This document shows positions 7,814 through 8,885 of a stretch of DNA of 8,885 nucleotides, in pieces. Positions within the stretch are counted from its first letter, which is position 1. Each line of letters starts with the position of its first letter. The stretch is taken from contig JAAHIC010000135.1 in assembly GCA_010671965.1 (NCBI GenBank), forward strand, positions 1 through 8,885. The letters are read 5' to 3'. The notes under the pieces are model-generated. The model did not search any database. It saw only the letters and a list, made by a program, of their open reading frames with translations, and had not been told where the DNA came from. This stretch comes from Leptolyngbya sp. SIO4C5. Its GTDB lineage: Bacteria; Cyanobacteriota; Cyanobacteriia; Phormidesmidales; Phormidesmidaceae. Position numbers and translations under genes: made by a program.

Positions 7814-7880
7814 AGGGGAAAAATAGTCTTGTTGGTCATGCGGTTTCAGTTTCAGTTTTGTCTTTAAGCAGTATTGGTTC

Positions 7881-7889
7881 AAGGAGAAG
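7881..7889 (+). promoter_or_regulatory. Ribosome binding site that fixes the cupin GTG start
   Basis: AAGGAGAAG contains a near-perfect Shine-Dalgarno core, AAGGAG (7881-7886), 7 nt before GTG at 7894. It would lie inside the coding sequence if translation began at the upstream in-frame TTG at 7858, so it argues for the shorter form. Confidence 0.8.
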
Positions 7890-7893
7890 TTCA

Positions 7894-8319
7894 GTGGTTC
7901 AGACTAAAGAGCTTGCACAATCTAGCGCACTACCCGCAAATGCTCCTAATGCGAGTAAAGGAATTGCCGCAACAGAACTCAGACCTTGGGGGTCATTTAC
8001 CGTCCTCGAAGAAGCCAGAGGCTACAAGATTAAGCGAATTGAAGTTAAGCCCGGCCATCGGCTTAGCCTGCAAATGCACCATCACCGTAGTGAGCACTGG
8101 ATCGTAGTTTCCGGGACGGCTAAAGTAACCTGTGGCGAAGCCGAGATTTTGTTGTGCAGCAACCAGTCCACCTATGTTCCCCCCTGCACCTTGCACCGCC
8201 TAGAGAATTCTGGCGTCATTCCTCTGATTTTGATCGAGGTTCAGAATGGCGAGTACCTAGGTGAAGACGACATCGTGCGTTTTCAGGACGACTATGCTCG
8301 CGCTGAGTCTGCCAAATAG
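7894..8319 (+). CDS. Stand-alone cupin, mannose-6-phosphate isomerase type II domain
   Basis: The 141-residue product matches the C-terminal isomerase domain of bifunctional ManC/AlgA enzymes, without the nucleotidyltransferase half. Visible landmarks are RPWGSF (30-35), KIKRIEVKPG (45-54), the metal-binding cupin motif LSLQMHHHRSEHWIVVSGTAKVT (57-79; H62, H64 and E67 are likely ligands), STYVPPCTLHRLEN (92-105, with H101 as the second-motif histidine) and YLGEDDIVRFQDDY near the end. The family interconverts mannose 6-phosphate and fructose 6-phosphate, feeding GDP-mannose for polysaccharide and glycan synthesis, in the cytoplasm. Residues 1-25 are a low-complexity Ala/Ser/Asn stretch outside the domain. 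The start is GTG 7894, because AAGGAG lies 7 nt upstream; a TTG at 7858 would add 12 unconserved residues. Own leader and terminator suggest a single-gene transcript. Small single-domain cupins may have other sugar-phosphate substrates, so the exact reaction is not certain. Confidence 0.88.
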   Translation: MVQTKELAQSSALPANAPNASKGIAATELRPWGSFTVLEEARGYKIKRIEVKPGHRLSLQMHHHRSEHWIVVSGTAKVTCGEAEILLCSNQSTYVPPCTLHRLENSGVIPLILIEVQNGEYLGEDDIVRFQDDYARAESAK

Positions 8320-8378
8320 GGTACGCGTCTAGCTGCAAGAGCTTGGTAAGTGAGTATTTCCCCATATAGCAGTAGACT

Positions 8379-8411
8379 GGCGAAGAGAAAGCCCTCTTCG
8401 CCTTGTTTTTT
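8379..8411 (+). terminator. Intrinsic terminator of the cupin gene
   Basis: GGCGAAGAG (8379-8387) and CTCTTCGCC (8394-8402) form a perfect 9-bp stem with a 6-nt loop, followed directly by TTGTTTTTT (8403-8411). It lies 59 nt after the cupin stop codon and is the clearest Rho-independent terminator in the window. Confidence 0.9.
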
Positions 8412-8612
8412 GGACTTAGCTCAATGGCTTATCTGATTAGGAGTTCCGCAGTTCAAAATTTGAGACACTAGCAGTAGTACCAGGATCCCCCTGTCCTCTT
8501 GAATCAGGTAGGTGGCGATAGCCGGGGAAAGCTTGCGATTAGTTGAAACCTCGACAAGTGCGTAAGTCCTGTTGATAAAAACTACTTCGTTTTAGATCAG
8601 CAGACTTTGAAA

Positions 8613-8659
8613 TTGAGGGATTGCGTATCTATGGTTTGAGGGACTCTTGTTTTGAGAGA
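8613..8659 (+). promoter_or_regulatory. Three TTGAGRGA boxes upstream of the IscA-like gene
   Basis: TTGAGGGA occurs at 8613-8620 and 8636-8643, and TTGAGAGA at 8652-8659, spaced 23 and 16 bp apart. The last two share the longer form TTGAGRGACT. The heptamer CTATGGT also repeats, at 8629-8635 and 8660-8666. All lie in the 85 bp before the ATG at 8696, where a regulator could bind. No regulator is known to me for this motif, and an ordinary promoter is not clear here. Confidence 0.4.
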
Positions 8660-8695
8660 CTATGGTGAAAGATCACGACGAACTTTGTTGAGCTA

Positions 8696-8885
8696 ATGAT
8701 TCATCTAAGTCCTGCCGCCGCCAGAGAGATTAGCCGTCTTCAGTCCCAGTCAACTGAGGCCCGTTGCCGCATTGGCTTTGAACCGGGTGGCTGCTTGCAG
8801 TGGTACTATACGCTCTCTTTTGATCAGTCTTCTGCAGCCAGTGACGATATTGTGTATCACTCAAACGGGGTTCAAATCGTAGTGG
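8696..8885 (+). CDS. IscA/HesB-like A-type Fe-S cluster carrier (3' partial)
   Basis: The frame is open from ATG 8696 to the window end, giving 63 residues and one extra base. MIHLSPAAAREISRL matches the usual start of A-type carriers (I-x-L-[ST]-x-x-A-A-x-x-[IL]), and RIGFEPGGCLQWYY (25-38) holds the first cluster-ligand cysteine, Cys33, after Gly-Gly. The two C-terminal cysteines of the family (C-x-C) would lie beyond the window. These proteins of about 110-120 aa hold or deliver Fe-S clusters to target enzymes in the cytoplasm. Here Gly-Gly-Cys is followed by LQWYY instead of the SG(F/M/L) usual in canonical IscA/SufA/ErpA, so it belongs to a divergent branch. No Shine-Dalgarno sequence is evident before the ATG; no in-frame start nearer the domain is needed. 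It follows the cupin terminator, so it is probably transcribed on its own. Confidence 0.82.
   Translation, partial: MIHLSPAAAREISRLQSQSTEARCRIGFEPGGCLQWYYTLSFDQSSAASDDIVYHSNGVQIVV

Larger units (their letters stand above)
7561..7893. other. Intergenic region between the glycosidase and cupin genes
   Basis: This stretch of about 330 bp has no credible gene. It holds the terminator-like hairpin at 7571-7593, one HIP1 site at 7622-7629, a 6-bp hairpin (TTCAGG 7648-7653 with CCTGAA 7663-7668), the odd palindrome AGCGC-T-GCGCT at 7700-7710, and a hairpin pairing AGCGG (7787-7791) with CCGCT (7809-7813). The cupin promoter must lie here. TTTACA at 7694-7699 with AACAAT 17 bp on is the best candidate I see, but it is weak. 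Confidence 0.5.
8320..8695. other. Intergenic region between the cupin and IscA-like genes
   Basis: This stretch of about 375 bp has no credible gene. It holds the cupin terminator at 8379-8411, a short odd palindrome TCAAA-A-TTTGA near 8453-8463, and the repeated TTGAGRGA boxes at 8613-8659. Nothing between about 8465 and 8610 stands out. A tRNA-like string near 8415-8460 does not fold (see rejected items). Confidence 0.5.

Noticed and set aside
7676..7882. A 68-codon minus-strand frame before the cupin gene
   Set aside because: TTG start, no ribosome binding site, no recognisable motif, and it covers the cupin leader.
8413..8460. tRNA-like words (TTAGCTCAATGG like a D-arm, GTTCAAAAT like a T-loop)
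   Set aside because: The D, T and acceptor stems cannot be paired and the spacing is wrong, so no tRNA cloverleaf forms.
8662..8691. A 9-codon open frame (ATG GTG AAA ... TGA) just before the IscA-like gene
   Set aside because: Too short to support without conservation or ribosome profiling; no ribosome binding site seen.

Overview
The window comes from a cyanobacterium. The palindrome GCGATCGC (HIP1), typical of many cyanobacterial genomes, occurs 15 times in 8.9 kb. The largest gene is a ferredoxin-dependent glutamate synthase of the plant/cyanobacterial type, and the other proteins also read as cyanobacterial. I cannot name the genus from this window alone.

Layout, left to right. (1) Positions 1-207 (+) are the 3' end of a gene for a Mrr-type restriction endonuclease domain, cut by the window edge. 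(2) Positions 208-407 are a short convergent spacer with three hairpins, one of them with an 11-bp perfect stem, probably terminators. (3) Positions 408-5087 (-) are glsF, a complete Fd-GOGAT gene of 1559 codons. (4) Positions 5088-5706 are a divergent intergenic region of about 620 bp with no credible gene but many dyads, including a 29-bp dyad just upstream of glsF and a nested 66-bp inverted repeat. (5) Positions 5707-7560 (+) encode an exported phosphodiester-glycosidase (NAGPA/DUF2233) protein with N-terminal AMIN-like regions, followed by a terminator-like hairpin. (6) Positions 7894-8319 (+) encode a stand-alone cupin equal to the C-terminal domain of type II mannose-6-phosphate isomerases, with a GTG start fixed by a strong ribosome binding site and a clear intrinsic terminator downstream. 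(7) From 8696 to the window end (+) is the start of an A-type (IscA/HesB-like) Fe-S protein gene, preceded by three TTGAGRGA boxes.

The genes do not form one pathway or operon. GlsF assimilates nitrogen using photosynthetic reductant. The glycosidase and the cupin could both concern cell-envelope or exopolysaccharide sugars, but they are separated by more than 330 bp and a terminator-like hairpin. The Fe-S carrier is a housekeeping type whose link to the 3Fe-4S enzyme GlsF is only suggestive. I found no convincing new multi-gene system. The most unusual material is non-coding: the dyad-rich region between glsF and the glycosidase gene, and the iterated boxes before the IscA-like gene.
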